From assembly GCF_014280075.1 (NCBI RefSeq), contig NZ_CP047950.1, positions 2,230,141 through 2,294,140 on the forward strand: a stretch of DNA of 64,000 bases, in the 5' to 3' direction. Under the pieces are notes generated by a model. It saw only the letters and a program-made list of their open reading frames with translations, did no database searches and was not told where the DNA came from. The position numbers were made by a program, and so were the translations under genes. Each line of letters opens with the position of its first letter. Within the stretch, counting starts at the first letter, position 1. Of this stretch, positions 35,373 through 44,688 are shown piece by piece. This DNA comes from Synechococcus sp. A15-62 (GTDB taxonomy: Bacteria > Cyanobacteriota > Cyanobacteriia > PCC-6307 > Cyanobiaceae).

Positions 35373-36223
35373 GCAAAAACAGCCGTACGCCCGCGATAGA
35401 CCATCACCTGACGGCGCAGATGCAGACGAAGGGCCCGCGCCAAGGCAAGGCGTTCCGTGTCACGGCCCTTGCGGATCAGATCCTCCACTTCGTCCCGATG
35501 GCTGACGGGAACGGTGGTTTGCTCAATGATTGGGCCGTCATCCAGATCTTCGGTGACGTAGTGAGCTGTTGCGCCGATGAGCTTGACCCCACGGTCCCAG
35601 GCCCGGTGGTACGGCTGAGCCCCCTTGAACGCAGGCAGAAAGGAATGGTGAATGTTGATCACCTGGGGGAAACGCTCGAGGAAATCACTGCTCAGCACCT
35701 GCATGTATTTGGCCAGCACCGCCAGTTCAACTTTGTTCTGTTCAAGCAGCTCCAAAACCTGCTGCTCCGCTTCCGCCTTGGTGTCACGACTGACCGGCAC
35801 ACAAACGAAAGGGACATCAAACGACGCACACAGTGATTCCAGATCCGGATGGTTGGCGATCACCAGGGGAACCTGCATCGGCAGCTCCCCGCTTTGAACC
35901 CGCCAGAGCAAGTCCTGCAGGCAGTGGCTCTGCTTGCTTGCAAAGATCGCTACGCGGGGGAATTCATCTGAGAAATGGAGCTGCGCTTCCCCACCCAGCC
36001 GCTGTCCCAGGGTCTGAACCGCTTCAGGAAGCACATCCCGGGGTATGCCGAATCCATGGAGCTGCCACTCAATCCGGCTGAGAAACAACCCTGCTCCCGC
36101 GTCCGTGTGGTGATCGGCATGACGAATGCTGCCGCCATTGGCTGCCACCCAACCCGCCAGTTCGCTGACCAGGCCCGGACGATCAGGGCAGATCATCTGG
36201 AGGATGACCGTGGCGTCACTCAC
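35369..36223 (-). CDS. purU: Formyltetrahydrofolate deformylase PurU
   Basis: PurU hydrolyses 10-formyltetrahydrofolate to formate and tetrahydrofolate. The 284-aa protein has an N-terminal ACT-like domain (residues 1-85; CPDRPGLVSELAGWV) and a C-terminal formyltransferase fold with INIHHSFLPAFKGAQPYHRA, which carries the catalytic Asn and His. The start is GTG 36223. Its formate can feed PurT, encoded at 50354 in this window. It overlaps the O-antigen gene by 4 bp. Confidence 0.95.
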   Translation of the reverse strand: MSDATVILQMICPDRPGLVSELAGWVAANGGSIRHADHHTDAGAGLFLSRIEWQLHGFGIPRDVLPEAVQTLGQRLGGEAQLHFSDEFPRVAIFASKQSHCLQDLLWRVQSGELPMQVPLVIANHPDLESLCASFDVPFVCVPVSRDTKAEAEQQVLELLEQNKVELAVLAKYMQVLSSDFLERFPQVINIHHSFLPAFKGAQPYHRAWDRGVKLIGATAHYVTEDLDDGPIIEQTTVPVSHRDEVEDLIRKGRDTERLALARALRLHLRRQVMVYRGRTAVFA

Positions 36224-36297
36224 AACAACGCTTTGAAAAACAAAATTCTCCCGCGCAGGAGGGGCTGGTTAAAGTCGCAAGGAAATTTTCGATCACC

Positions 36298-36747
36298 ATG
36301 CTGAAGGCTCTGAGCCGCCTAGCCGCGTTCTGCCTCTGCGTCGCTATAAGCCTGGGTCTAATGGCCCCGGCTGCCGTAAACGCTGCCGGCATCAGTCCTG
36401 ACGATCTGGGCGTAATCCGCCGCCAGACCGCAGCCTTTGAAGAAGCAAAATCCCGTCTTCCTGATCTGGCCCGGCTGGTGAGTGAAAAGGATTGGGTGTT
36501 CACCCGCAATCTCCTGCATGGCCCCATGCAGGAAGTGAGCCGGGAAATGTCGTACATCAATCAGCGCCTCGATAAGAGTGAGCGCAAGGAAGCCACCAAG
36601 GTGGCCCGCTCCTTGAAAGAAGCTCTGGCCAATCTGGATGAAGCGGCCCGCCTGCAGGACTTCAGCCGCCTGCAGAAGTCCTACAGCCTCGTAGCTGCCG
36701 GATTTGACGCTTACAGCGACCTCCTCCCGGCTGAGGCCTTCAACTGA
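36298..36747 (+). CDS. psbQ: Photosystem II protein PsbQ (CyanoQ)
   Basis: PsbQ is an extrinsic lumenal subunit that stabilises the oxygen-evolving side of photosystem II. The 149-aa protein has a signal peptide (residues 1-29, ending AAVNAAG) and a four-helix bundle; landmarks are FTRNLLHGPMQE and QKSYSLVAAGFDAY. The signal end looks like an ordinary signal peptidase I site, not the lipobox with Cys found in Synechocystis PsbQ. The Cys residues at 13 and 15 lie within the hydrophobic core, so lipid attachment is unlikely. The stop overlaps the next gene's CTG. Confidence 0.92.
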   Translation: MLKALSRLAAFCLCVAISLGLMAPAAVNAAGISPDDLGVIRRQTAAFEEAKSRLPDLARLVSEKDWVFTRNLLHGPMQEVSREMSYINQRLDKSERKEATKVARSLKEALANLDEAARLQDFSRLQKSYSLVAAGFDAYSDLLPAEAFN

Positions 36748-37814
36748 CCCGCTCCATTGGAGTGATTGGTGCCGGGGCCATCGGCCTTGGCACCGCCTGG
36801 CATCTGGCCCAACAAGGGCACGATGTTTCTCTTTACGACCCTCGCCTGAACCAGTCGGTTGATCGCGAGGGATCAGCAAAGGATCTCAGTGGTACATCGG
36901 CGTCCCTCGGGGTGCTGATGGGCTATGTGTTCCGCCGCCGCAGCGGACGGGGCTGGAGGCTGCGCCGCCGGAGCATGGAGCTCTGGCCGCAATGGATCGA
37001 AATGCTGCAGGCTCACCAGCCTGATCTCAAGCTCCATCCGGGCCTGCTGCAAATCGCCAGGGACGAACAAGCGGCGGAGAGGATGGAGTCGCTGGCCGCC
37101 CAACGCGTTGACCTGGGGCTACAGATGGTCAACAACGCTGACCTGGCAACGGTCTGGCCAACGGCCAGCCACGGTGGCCTCCACTCGCGCCACGACGGTC
37201 GGATTGATCCCCTGCTGCTGCAACAAGCCCTGCGAAAAGCGCTGGCAGAGCAAAACGCGGAGCTAAATGCCACAGCGGTGGTCCATCTGGAGCGCAACGA
37301 CAACCACTGGCGTGTGCACCACACCGATGGAAACAGCTCCATTCACGACTGTGTGGTGCTCTGCACAGCCCTGAACTCGGACGTCTTGCTGGAACCACTG
37401 GGCCAGGTCCGACCGATGACACCCGTGTTGGGCCAGGCCCTGTCACTAAGACTGACAACGGGTCCGACAACCTGGAGCAATTGGCCCTCGGTACTGGTGA
37501 ATCAGGGGTTCAACCTGATTCCCACCGCACCCGGACGGTTGCTACTCGGGGCAACCGTGGAACCGGGCGATCGTGCTTCGGAGGATCCGCTGACCTTAAT
37601 GCGCAACCTCAATGAGCGGGCACCGGAGTGGCTGTGCTCAGCCACGGTGGTTGGCAATTGGAGTGGCCTGCGAGCCCGGCCCATGGATCGCCCCGCCCCT
37701 CTGCTGGAGGAGCTGGAACCTGGATTGATCCTGGCCAGTGGGCACTACCGCAACGGTGTTCTGCTCACGCCTGGCACCGCCGAGTGGGTCACCACTGCCG
37801 TTGAGCAAGCATAA
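36744..37814 (+). CDS. FAD-dependent oxidoreductase, DAO/glycine oxidase type, probable CTG start
   Basis: A 356-aa amine/glycine oxidase-like flavoprotein. The dinucleotide motif is SIGVIGAGAIGLGTAWHL at the N terminus, and the late PAPLLEELEPGLILASGHYRNG is typical of ThiO-like oxidases. Upstream the frame is closed by TGA 36732. GTG 36762 would remove the first strand. CTG 36744 restores MTRSIGVIGAG, is preceded by GAGG at 36733-36736 with 7 bases between, and overlaps the psbQ TGA as CTGA. The substrate is probably a D-amino acid or glycine. Confidence 0.85.
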   Translation: MTRSIGVIGAGAIGLGTAWHLAQQGHDVSLYDPRLNQSVDREGSAKDLSGTSASLGVLMGYVFRRRSGRGWRLRRRSMELWPQWIEMLQAHQPDLKLHPGLLQIARDEQAAERMESLAAQRVDLGLQMVNNADLATVWPTASHGGLHSRHDGRIDPLLLQQALRKALAEQNAELNATAVVHLERNDNHWRVHHTDGNSSIHDCVVLCTALNSDVLLEPLGQVRPMTPVLGQALSLRLTTGPTTWSNWPSVLVNQGFNLIPTAPGRLLLGATVEPGDRASEDPLTLMRNLNERAPEWLCSATVVGNWSGLRARPMDRPAPLLEELEPGLILASGHYRNGVLLTPGTAEWVTTAVEQA

Positions 37815-37835
37815 AAAAAGGGCCCCGCAGGGCCC
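37813..37835 (-). terminator. Hairpin with minus-strand U-run
   Basis: GGGCCC-CGCA-GGGCCC at 37820-37835 follows seven A bases on the plus strand. Read on the minus strand this is a stem followed by TTTTTTT, a normal intrinsic terminator. On the plus strand it lacks a U-run and would end the oxidoreductase mRNA poorly. Confidence 0.6.
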
Positions 37836-38435
37836 TATGGAGTTGACGAAGCAACCATCACTTACATTCGGTAAATTTACAAATAACAATACTGGCAAAC
37901 TTCTTCCTTGTCATATCCAAGTAATCCATCGATCGACCAAAACCAAATACGAACCAAAGCAAGGACTCCTAGAAGATTTTTGCAAGAAACAGAACCGAAC
38001 TCCAATGCATTTTGACGCCACCCACATGGATAGGAAGCAATGGCAGAGAAGCGATGAGTGAATACGAAGATTGCGAATCGAAGGTGGCTATTGGTTTGAA
38101 CATGATTTCAAACATTTGCTTTTTCTCGTCTGCATGCTGTGTTAAATATTAATGTAAATTTTCCACGCATCAAAACTCAATAGAGGAACAAACCGGAACT
38201 GCACATCGTATCAATAATGTGCCTCAATCATTCCACATAAGGGAATAAAAGCGGAATGCATGTTCACTTTATCTAAGCTTATTGCAAGCAAAAAATAAAC
38301 CCAAATACGCCTGGCTTGCGTCAAGAATTCATGACAAAAACAACAAGCATGGATATGCTCTAATGTCAGCAGCGAGTTTTCTCTGAATACTCCAGCAAAT
38401 ATGTTAATAATAGTATAAGGGCTAACAGCTTTTAA
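37836..38435. other. AT-rich stretch without a convincing gene
   Basis: About 600 bases that are clearly richer in A+T than the flanks. A short open frame from ATG 37837 (75 codons) has no protein-like character. TATAAG near 38414 could be a -10 for the hydrolase gene. No tRNA, repeat or recombinase was recognised. It marks the left side of the AT-rich insert. Confidence 0.6.
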
Positions 38436-39824
38436 ATGGGCAAGCGGGCATCACAACATCAAACGACCTTTCCTCCAAAGCCTTACAGGATGGTGAAATT
38501 GTTTAGAAGAATTTTTAATGCACCGCTAGTGTGGCTTCATCGTATATATAACTATGTAGCGCAGAGCTCATTAACAAATACTAAGCTGCAAGCATTTATG
38601 TCTCGCTTTTTAGCTGTTGCACCGACATTAGCTCTCGAAGCGATGGCATTTGGCAGAGGTAAACGATACCGACACTTTGCTAATCCTCGCCTATCGCAAG
38701 TTAACGCTACCACAAGGAATCCAAGTTCAAGTATTAATCCTTGGCCACTTGTCGACTCGGCAAGTACTAATCCGCCCGAAATCGATTGGAAGGCTCTGAC
38801 CAAGGTGCTCGATGACGCATTTCGCGAGGAGGACCCTGGCTCACCAAAACGAACCCGCGCTGTGGTGGTAGTACAGGACGGATGGGTGATGGCTGAGCGC
38901 TACGCAAAAGGCGTTAATCCTGATGCTCCTCTGCGCGGCTGGTCTATGAGCAAAAGTGTTGCTCATGCCCTAATTGGCAGAGCAATCCAAGAAGGACTTT
39001 TTGATCCGACCCACCCTCCGATCGTTCCTGAATGGAGTGATCCTCAAGACCCACGGCATGAGATCAGTTTGAATCAACTCCTAAGAATGAGAAGCGGTCT
39101 AGCGTTCGAAGAGAGCGGAGAGCTAAATTCAGATCTTCTGCAGATGTTGCAGCAAAAAGATATGGCGCACTTCGCCGCCAGAAAACCTTTGGATAAGTCA
39201 CCTCGCAAAAAGTGGAAATACACATCGGGGCCAACCAATATTCTCAGCCGGATGCTGAGGCATTCCATCGACAACGATGAGCTCTATTGGAAGTTCCCCT
39301 CACAAGAGTTGTTCGAACCTTTAGGAATGACATCTGCCGTTTTCGAAACCGATAAAAGTGGAACGTTTGTTGGCTCATCAGGGGTTTTAGCCAGTGGACA
39401 AGATTGGGCTCGATTTGGTCAACTCTATTTGGATAATGGGAAATGGAATGGTGAGCAGCTCATACCAAAAAAATGGGTTAAAGAGGCTCGCCGCTCAACT
39501 CATGGGTCAAGACAAAAATATGGAGCTCACTGGTGGTTGAGCAGTCGTAAATCACGACCAGATTTACCAAATGACAGTTATTCAGCGGAAGGTTTTCAGG
39601 GACAATTGCTGCTGATAGCCCCATCACAGTGCGCAGTAATCGTTCGTTTGGGGCAAACACCTAAAAAAGGAGGCTTTGATAAAAATGCATTTGGAGCCCA
39701 AGTTCTCTTAGCTCTTCGAAGAGGCAAACCCGATAAATTCAGCAGTAAGCCACGTCGTTCACACATAAACACAGGAATACAGGAACAAAAAAAAGGGATT
39801 CTAAAAAATCAAAGGACTCAGTGA
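38436..39824 (+). CDS. Serine hydrolase, beta-lactamase/NylB (6-aminohexanoate dimer hydrolase) type
   Basis: A 462-aa protein of the class C beta-lactamase-like fold. The active-site SxxK is S170-M-S-K173 in GWSMSKSVAHAL; KYTSGPTNIL carries the Tyr motif like that of NylB. The first 90 residues include a hydrophobic segment near 21-60 that may be a signal anchor. The tail after residue 430 is basic and disordered. Codon use is much more A/T-rich than in neighbours, so this gene was probably acquired. Substrates may be an amide or ester; antibiotic resistance cannot be assumed. ATG 38490 is an alternative start. Confidence 0.85.
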   Translation: MGKRASQHQTTFPPKPYRMVKLFRRIFNAPLVWLHRIYNYVAQSSLTNTKLQAFMSRFLAVAPTLALEAMAFGRGKRYRHFANPRLSQVNATTRNPSSSINPWPLVDSASTNPPEIDWKALTKVLDDAFREEDPGSPKRTRAVVVVQDGWVMAERYAKGVNPDAPLRGWSMSKSVAHALIGRAIQEGLFDPTHPPIVPEWSDPQDPRHEISLNQLLRMRSGLAFEESGELNSDLLQMLQQKDMAHFAARKPLDKSPRKKWKYTSGPTNILSRMLRHSIDNDELYWKFPSQELFEPLGMTSAVFETDKSGTFVGSSGVLASGQDWARFGQLYLDNGKWNGEQLIPKKWVKEARRSTHGSRQKYGAHWWLSSRKSRPDLPNDSYSAEGFQGQLLLIAPSQCAVIVRLGQTPKKGGFDKNAFGAQVLLALRRGKPDKFSSKPRRSHINTGIQEQKKGILKNQRTQ

Positions 39825-40349
39825 CATAAACCGACACCATCAAGGCAACACCAAAAATCCCAAACTCGTTGTAAACATTATTTTATTTTGCAAAATGAAG
39901 TCTCTAAATTTGAAGCAATTTTAAAATAAACATTTAGAAACTATCGCATTCAATGCCTCAACGCAATGAATATTGACCTAAATCAAATGCATATATCAAT
40001 TACTTATTGACAATAGAATTAACTAATATCTATTAGATGACAATCATATTTTCAAAACCATTGCTCACGCAAATCATTAAATCATTTGATGACAAATAGA
40101 AGAGAATTTATCACAAGCAATATTGATAGCATACATTTTTTAGCATTAAAATACCAAGGACAGGCTGCATGACTACATTCTATTTATCGGAGCAAAAACT
40201 AGATTTGAAGGCTTGCGAGAGAGAGTCCTGGTCTACTCAACTCTGATCATCAAATTTTTTAATTCCATCCGTTGATTTCACTTTTAACAAAGAGGCTGTC
40301 TAAAAATGTGCATAAATTATGTCCAGCATTACAAGTTGCAAAATTTCTA
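39825..40349. other. AT-rich non-coding stretch
   Basis: No open frame of credible protein is visible on either strand. It consists of A/T-rich words with several short T-runs, for example after TGATCATCAAA near 40250. There is no recognised tRNA, transposase or direct repeat. With 37836-38435 it frames the acquired hydrolase gene. Confidence 0.6.
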
Positions 40350-40387
40350 TAAATAAAATTGCCCTCACTGAGTCAATCAGTGAGGGC
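40350..40387 (-). terminator. Intrinsic terminator of dnaK
   Basis: The 11-bp perfect stem GCCCTCACTGA/TCAGTGAGGGC (40361-40371 and 40377-40387) closes a GTCAA loop. On the minus strand it is followed by AATTTTATTTATAG. A second weaker inverted repeat nearer the gene (GTTCAG/CTGAAC) overlaps the dnaK stop region. Confidence 0.85.
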
Positions 40388-40443
40388 AGATGCTTTGAGG
40401 GTTATCACTGAATCATTAGTGAGAGTTCAGAGAATCACTGAAC

Positions 40444-42357
40444 TCACTTGGTCTCGGTGAACTCCGCGTCGATGACGTCGTCACTGGCATCGCCACCACC
40501 GGCATTGGTACCGGCACCGGCGTCAGCACCAGGCGCACCAGCACCAGCTGCAGCCCCTTCCTGCTGATAGACGGACGCACCCACGGTGTAGAGCTCCTGC
40601 TGCAGTTCCTCCAGCAGGGTCTTCATCGCGTCGTAGTCATCCTTCTCGGTGGCTTCCTTGAGCTTGAGGCGCTTGTCCTCGAGCTTCGCCTTGGCGTCGG
40701 AATCAACCTTGTCGCCCAGTTCTCCCATCTGCTTTTCAGCCTGGTAAACGAGGGTTTCGGCCTGGTTCTTGAGGTCGATCTTTTCGCGCTTCTCCTTGTC
40801 AGCGCTGGCGTTAGCCTCAGCGTCTTTCACCATCTTGTCGACCTCGGAATCCGAGAGGGTCGACGCGCCGGTGATCGAGATGGACTGCTCCTTGCCGCTG
40901 CCCTTGTCCTTGGCGGTGACGCTGAGGATGCCGTTGGCGTCGATGTCGAAGGTCACCTCGATCTGAGGCACGCCCCGGGGAGCCGGGGGGATGCCATCGA
41001 GACGGAAGGTTCCAAGCGACTTGTTGTCGGACGCCATCTCGCGCTCACCCTGGAGCACGTGGATTTCCACATTGGTCTGACCATCCACAGCCGTGGAGTA
41101 GGTCTCGGTCTTCTTGGTGGGAACCGTGGTGTTGCGGGTGATCATTTTGGTCATCACACCGCCGAGGGTTTCCACACCCAGGGAGAGGGGCGTGACGTCA
41201 AGCAGAAGGATGTCCTTCACCTCGCCAGCCAGCACACCGCCCTGAATGGCAGCACCCACAGCCACCACCTCGTCGGGGTTCACCGTCTGGTTGGGGTCTT
41301 TGCCGGTGATGCGCTTCACCAGTTCGAGCACGGCCGGGATGCGGGTGGAACCACCCACCATCACGATCTCGTCCAGCTCGCCGGAGGACAGCTTGGCGTC
41401 CTTGAGCGCCTGCTCCACAGGCATGGCGCAGCGGTCGATCAGCTTGGAGGCCAGTTCCTCGAACTTGGCGCGGGTGAGGGTGAGATCCAGGTGCTTGGGA
41501 CCCTCAGGTGTGGCCGTGATGAACGGCAGGTTGATCTCGCTCTGGGTGGCGTTGGACAGCTCGACCTTCGCTTTTTCAGCGGCTTCGGTGAGGCGTTGCA
41601 AGGCCTGCTTGTCCTGACGCAGATCGATGCCTTCGTTGGATTTGAACGTCTCGGCCAGGTGATCAACGATCACTTTGTCGAAGTCGTCACCGCCGAGGTG
41701 CGTGTCACCAGCGGTGGACAACACCTCAAACACACCGTCGCCAACTTCCAGAACAGAGACGTCGAAGGTGCCACCGCCCAGGTCGAAGACCAGAATGCGC
41801 TCGTTGCTCTTCTTGTCGAGGCCATAGGCCAGAGCCGCAGCGGTGGGCTCGTTGATGATGCGCAGCACCTCAAGGCCAGCGATCTTTCCGGCGTCCTTGG
41901 TGGCCTGGCGCTGGGAGTCGTTGAAGTAAGCCGGAACGGTGATCACCGCTTGGCTGACGGTTTCGCCGAGGTACTTACCGGCGTCCTCAGCCAGTTTGCG
42001 CAGCACCTGAGCGGAAACCTCTTCAGGCGCGAATTGCTTGTCGAGAACCGGGCACTTCACCTTCACGTTGGAGCCGGCCTTCTCAACGCCGTAGCTCACC
42101 TCTTTCGACTCCTCATTCACCTCATCAACCCGACGGCCGATGAAACGCTTGACGGAATAGAAGGTGTTGTCTGGGTTCATCACCGCCTGACGTTTGGCGA
42201 TCTGACCCACCAGCTGATCCTGGTTCTTGGTGTAAGCAACCACGGAAGGCGTCGTGCGGAAGCCCTCGGCGTTTGCGATCACGGTGGGCTTGCCGCCCTC
42301 CATCACGGAAACACAGCTGTTCGTGGTGCCAAGGTCAATGCCGACAACCTTGCCCAT
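40444..42357 (-). CDS. dnaK: Molecular chaperone DnaK (Hsp70)
   Basis: A 637-aa Hsp70. The ATPase domain opens with [13 protein letters not shown], with [10 protein letters not shown] and the [10 protein letters not shown] phosphate motif later; the substrate domain follows from about residue 385, and the Gly/Ala-rich tail ends [11 protein letters not shown]. It folds proteins with DnaJ and GrpE. Neither partner is adjacent; the gene stands alone. GGAGGTGG lies at good distance before ATG 42357. No CIRCE element was seen upstream. Confidence 0.97.
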   Translation of the reverse strand: MGKVVGIDLGTTNSCVSVMEGGKPTVIANAEGFRTTPSVVAYTKNQDQLVGQIAKRQAVMNPDNTFYSVKRFIGRRVDEVNEESKEVSYGVEKAGSNVKVKCPVLDKQFAPEEVSAQVLRKLAEDAGKYLGETVSQAVITVPAYFNDSQRQATKDAGKIAGLEVLRIINEPTAAALAYGLDKKSNERILVFDLGGGTFDVSVLEVGDGVFEVLSTAGDTHLGGDDFDKVIVDHLAETFKSNEGIDLRQDKQALQRLTEAAEKAKVELSNATQSEINLPFITATPEGPKHLDLTLTRAKFEELASKLIDRCAMPVEQALKDAKLSSGELDEIVMVGGSTRIPAVLELVKRITGKDPNQTVNPDEVVAVGAAIQGGVLAGEVKDILLLDVTPLSLGVETLGGVMTKMITRNTTVPTKKTETYSTAVDGQTNVEIHVLQGEREMASDNKSLGTFRLDGIPPAPRGVPQIEVTFDIDANGILSVTAKDKGSGKEQSISITGASTLSDSEVDKMVKDAEANASADKEKREKIDLKNQAETLVYQAEKQMGELGDKVDSDAKAKLEDKRLKLKEATEKDDYDAMKTLLEELQQELYTVGASVYQQEGAAAGAGAPGADAGAGTNAGGGDASDDVIDAEFTETK

Positions 42358-42473
42358 CGGTGCCCACCTCCAGAATTGGTGATTTGAATGGGCTCATCCT
42401 CCACAGCAGACCCGGTGACCGGCGAGGTGTGGTTCCCGAACAGGCAGGCTGGTGAAGCGATCCGACCCTGGCA

Positions 42474-43343
42474 ATGATCAACGGCGGCACCAGCCTTGTG
42501 GGCCTACTTGGCAATCCAGTGCGCCACTCGCTCTCGCCGGTGATGCAGAACGCAGCCCTCGAAAGCATGGGGCTCAACTGGCGCTACCTGGCCCTGCCAT
42601 GCGAAAGCGAAAGCCTTGATCAGGTGTTGAAGGGTCTCAGGGCCGTGGGCTGCCAGGGGCTCAACGTCACCATCCCCCATAAACAAGCCATCGCCGCACT
42701 CTGCGAGGAGCGGAGCCCGTTGGCGCAACGGCTCGGTGCCGTCAACACCCTGATTCCGGGAGAAGGCGGTGGCTGGTCCGGCACCAACACCGACGTGGAG
42801 GGCTTTCTTGCACCCCTCGGTGCCAACGATGCCTGGGCAGGACGCCATGCCGTGGTGATCGGCTGCGGCGGATCAGCTCGGGCGGTGGTCGCCGGTCTGC
42901 AGACCCTGAACCTCAGCAGCATCACCGTTGTGGGACGGCGAAGCGAGGCACTGCAAGCCTTCATCACTGATCTGCAGCAGGACAAGGCCCCCCTGACGCC
43001 CTGTCTCGACAACGCAGGTCAGCTCAACGACGCCGTCGCGCGAGCGGCTCTCGTGGTGAACACCACCCCGGTCGGGATGGCCCAGCACGGCGACCCCGAG
43101 GCGATGCCACTGGGGGCCGACATCTGGTGCAGGCTGAGCCCCGAGGCGGTTCTCTACGACCTGATCTACACACCCAGGCCCACCAGCTGGCTTGCAGCTG
43201 GTCAACAACGGGGCCACCGCTGCATCGATGGCCTCGAAATGCTGGTTCAGCAGGGCGCTGCCTCGCTGCGGCTCTGGAGTGGACGCGACGACGTTCCTGT
43301 CGAGGCGATGCGAAGCGCCGCCGCGACTGCTCTTGCGACCTAA
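42474..43343 (+). CDS. aroE: Shikimate dehydrogenase AroE
   Basis: AroE reduces 3-dehydroshikimate to shikimate with NADPH. The 289-aa protein has the substrate motif GNPVRHSLSPVMQN, the catalytic Lys in NVTIPHKQA, and the NADP-binding GCGGSARAV, with VVGRRSEA after it for phosphate. ATG 42474 is the only good start. It is divergent from dnaK with 116 bases between. It is the second shikimate-pathway gene in the window after aroG, but the two are not linked. Confidence 0.96.
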   Translation: MINGGTSLVGLLGNPVRHSLSPVMQNAALESMGLNWRYLALPCESESLDQVLKGLRAVGCQGLNVTIPHKQAIAALCEERSPLAQRLGAVNTLIPGEGGGWSGTNTDVEGFLAPLGANDAWAGRHAVVIGCGGSARAVVAGLQTLNLSSITVVGRRSEALQAFITDLQQDKAPLTPCLDNAGQLNDAVARAALVVNTTPVGMAQHGDPEAMPLGADIWCRLSPEAVLYDLIYTPRPTSWLAAGQQRGHRCIDGLEMLVQQGAASLRLWSGRDDVPVEAMRSAAATALAT

Positions 43344-43368
43344 GGTCCCAACAATCCCTAGCTCCAAC

Positions 43369-43845
43369 GTGCAGATTCCCCTCTGGCAGCGGCTGCTCGC
43401 ACCGCTGGTGTACCTGCTCCCCTGGAGTGACGCCATTCCCTTTGGCCTCGGGGCTGACGGTGTGTTCAACCAGATCCCGTTGCTGAGACTGCTGATCGTT
43501 CCCGCGGTACCGCTGATCCAATTGGATCGGGGGGTTCCCTTCGGTGGCCTGCTGCTGTTCTTCGTGCTGTTTCTGGCGGTAGTGCGGAATCCGGCCGTTC
43601 CCTACTTCATCCGCTTCAACACCCTGCAGGCCCTGCTCACCGACATCGTGATCGTTGTGCTGAGCTTTGCGTTTGGCATCCTTCTCCAACCCATTGCCGG
43701 CGGCAGCCTGCTGGTGAGCACCCTGTCCAGCACGATCGTGGTGGCGGTGCTGGCCATTCTTCTGTTTGCCCTGGTGGAGTGCTGGCGCGGGCGCGAACCG
43801 GATCTTCCCGGCATCAGCCAGGCCGTACGCATGCAGCTCTACTGA
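43369..43845 (+). CDS. Tic20-family membrane protein (Ycf60)
   Basis: A 158-aa protein starting at GTG 43369, with four hydrophobic segments. The pairing PLVYLLPWSDAIPFG near the N terminus and PYFIRFNTLQALLTDI in the centre matches the cyanobacterial Tic20 family, whose plastid members are part of the inner-envelope import channel. The bacterial role is unclear. It lies 25 bases after aroE and 79 before rpsF. The open frame to 43192 is inside aroE. Confidence 0.88.
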   Translation: MQIPLWQRLLAPLVYLLPWSDAIPFGLGADGVFNQIPLLRLLIVPAVPLIQLDRGVPFGGLLLFFVLFLAVVRNPAVPYFIRFNTLQALLTDIVIVVLSFAFGILLQPIAGGSLLVSTLSSTIVVAVLAILLFALVECWRGREPDLPGISQAVRMQLY

Positions 43846-43885
43846 AGTGCTGGGGCAGGCCAGGGGATAAGGTGTTGGATCCGTC

Positions 43886-43901
43886 GCTCACTCCGGTGAG
43901 C
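43886..43901 (+). promoter_or_regulatory. Hairpin in the rpsF leader
   Basis: GCTCAC-TCCG-GTGAGC is a 6-bp stem with a CCG-containing loop, 24 bases before ATG 43925. It resembles the type of leader hairpin that the S6:S18 pair binds in other bacteria, where a CCG loop is key. The match is short, and rpsR is not adjacent here. Confidence 0.4.
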
Positions 43902-43924
43902 CTGATACCCCTTCGGTGCTGCCC

Positions 43925-44299
43925 ATGACGCACGATCCGTATTACGAAACCATGTACATCCTTCGTCCGGACATTCCGGAGGAGGAAGTTGAAAGCCATC
44001 TCACCAAGTACCGCGACATGCTCGTGGAAGCTGGTGCCGACGTACTGGACAACCAGATGCGCGGTAAGCGCCGTCTGGCCTACCCCATTGCGAAGCACAA
44101 GGAAGGCATTTACGTGCAACTGAGCCACAACGGCGACGGCCAGCACGTCGCTGTTCTCGAGAAGGCAATGCGCCTCAGTGAGGATGTGATCCGCTACCTG
44201 ACCGTGAAGCAGGAAGGCCCTCTTCCCGCACCTCGGGTGATGCCGGGCAGCGAAGCTGCTCAACAGCAACAGGCCGAAGCCGCTGCATCAGCTGACTGA
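43925..44299 (+). CDS. rpsF: 30S ribosomal protein S6
   Basis: A 124-aa ribosomal protein that binds 16S rRNA together with S18. It opens [17 protein letters not shown], carries [14 protein letters not shown] and [12 protein letters not shown], and has a Gln/Ala-rich tail of about 25 residues. ATG 43925 was preferred to GTG 43916. In many bacteria rpsF is followed by ssb and rpsR; here it is followed by a small coiled-coil protein. Confidence 0.95.
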   Translation: MTHDPYYETMYILRPDIPEEEVESHLTKYRDMLVEAGADVLDNQMRGKRRLAYPIAKHKEGIYVQLSHNGDGQHVAVLEKAMRLSEDVIRYLTVKQEGPLPAPRVMPGSEAAQQQQAEAAASAD

Positions 44300-44340
44300 T
44301 CAGCATTGTTGGATTCGTGGGTGGGCGATACCGTCCGCCC

Positions 44341-44688
44341 ATGGATTCGAAACGCGACCAACCTCAGCCAACCGAACCTGTTTCGAACGAGCGTCATGGC
44401 GACGCTGAAGTGATTCGGTTGCTGAAGCAGAGAATTTCCGAGCTCGAAGGCGAGATCGAGGCCTACAACAAGCTTTTGGCTGAACTGCCGGACGTCTTTG
44501 AACTCCGCTTCCAACAGCGGCTCGAGCCGTTGATGGAGCGCTATCAACTGCTGGCTGAGCAAGTTGATCAAGACCAGATCGAACGGCCTCAGCCGGCCCT
44601 GCCTGGAAGCTCAGAACCGGATAACGTTGTGCGTTTTCCGGGCCTGAGGCTTCCCAAGTTTCTGCAGAAGCGGCAGCGCTCAGCTTGA
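44341..44688 (+). CDS. Small coiled-coil protein, hypothetical
   Basis: A 115-aa protein. Residues 20-75 form a likely coiled coil ([20 protein letters not shown] and following heptads), and the tail is Pro-rich and basic with [17 protein letters not shown]. No family is recognised. ATG 44341 follows a weak leader; an earlier start at 44317 is possible. It overlaps the end of argG by 9 bp on the other strand. Confidence 0.75.
   Translation: MDSKRDQPQPTEPVSNERHGDAEVIRLLKQRISELEGEIEAYNKLLAELPDVFELRFQQRLEPLMERYQLLAEQVDQDQIERPQPALPGSSEPDNVVRFPGLRLPKFLQKRQRSA

Noticed and set aside
37837..38061. Short frame after the FAD oxidoreductase
   Set aside because: It has no protein-like pattern, and it lies in the AT-rich stretch after a hairpin.
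37836..40440. Integrated mobile element or prophage
   Set aside because: No integrase, transposase, attachment repeat or tRNA was found, so only an AT-rich acquired segment can be supported.
41059..42387. 442-aa plus-strand frame antisense to dnaK
   Set aside because: The Leu/His/Gly-rich text is a shadow of biased dnaK codons.
42358..42473. CIRCE heat-shock operator before dnaK
   Set aside because: No TTAGCACTC-N9-GAGTGCTAA sequence is present.
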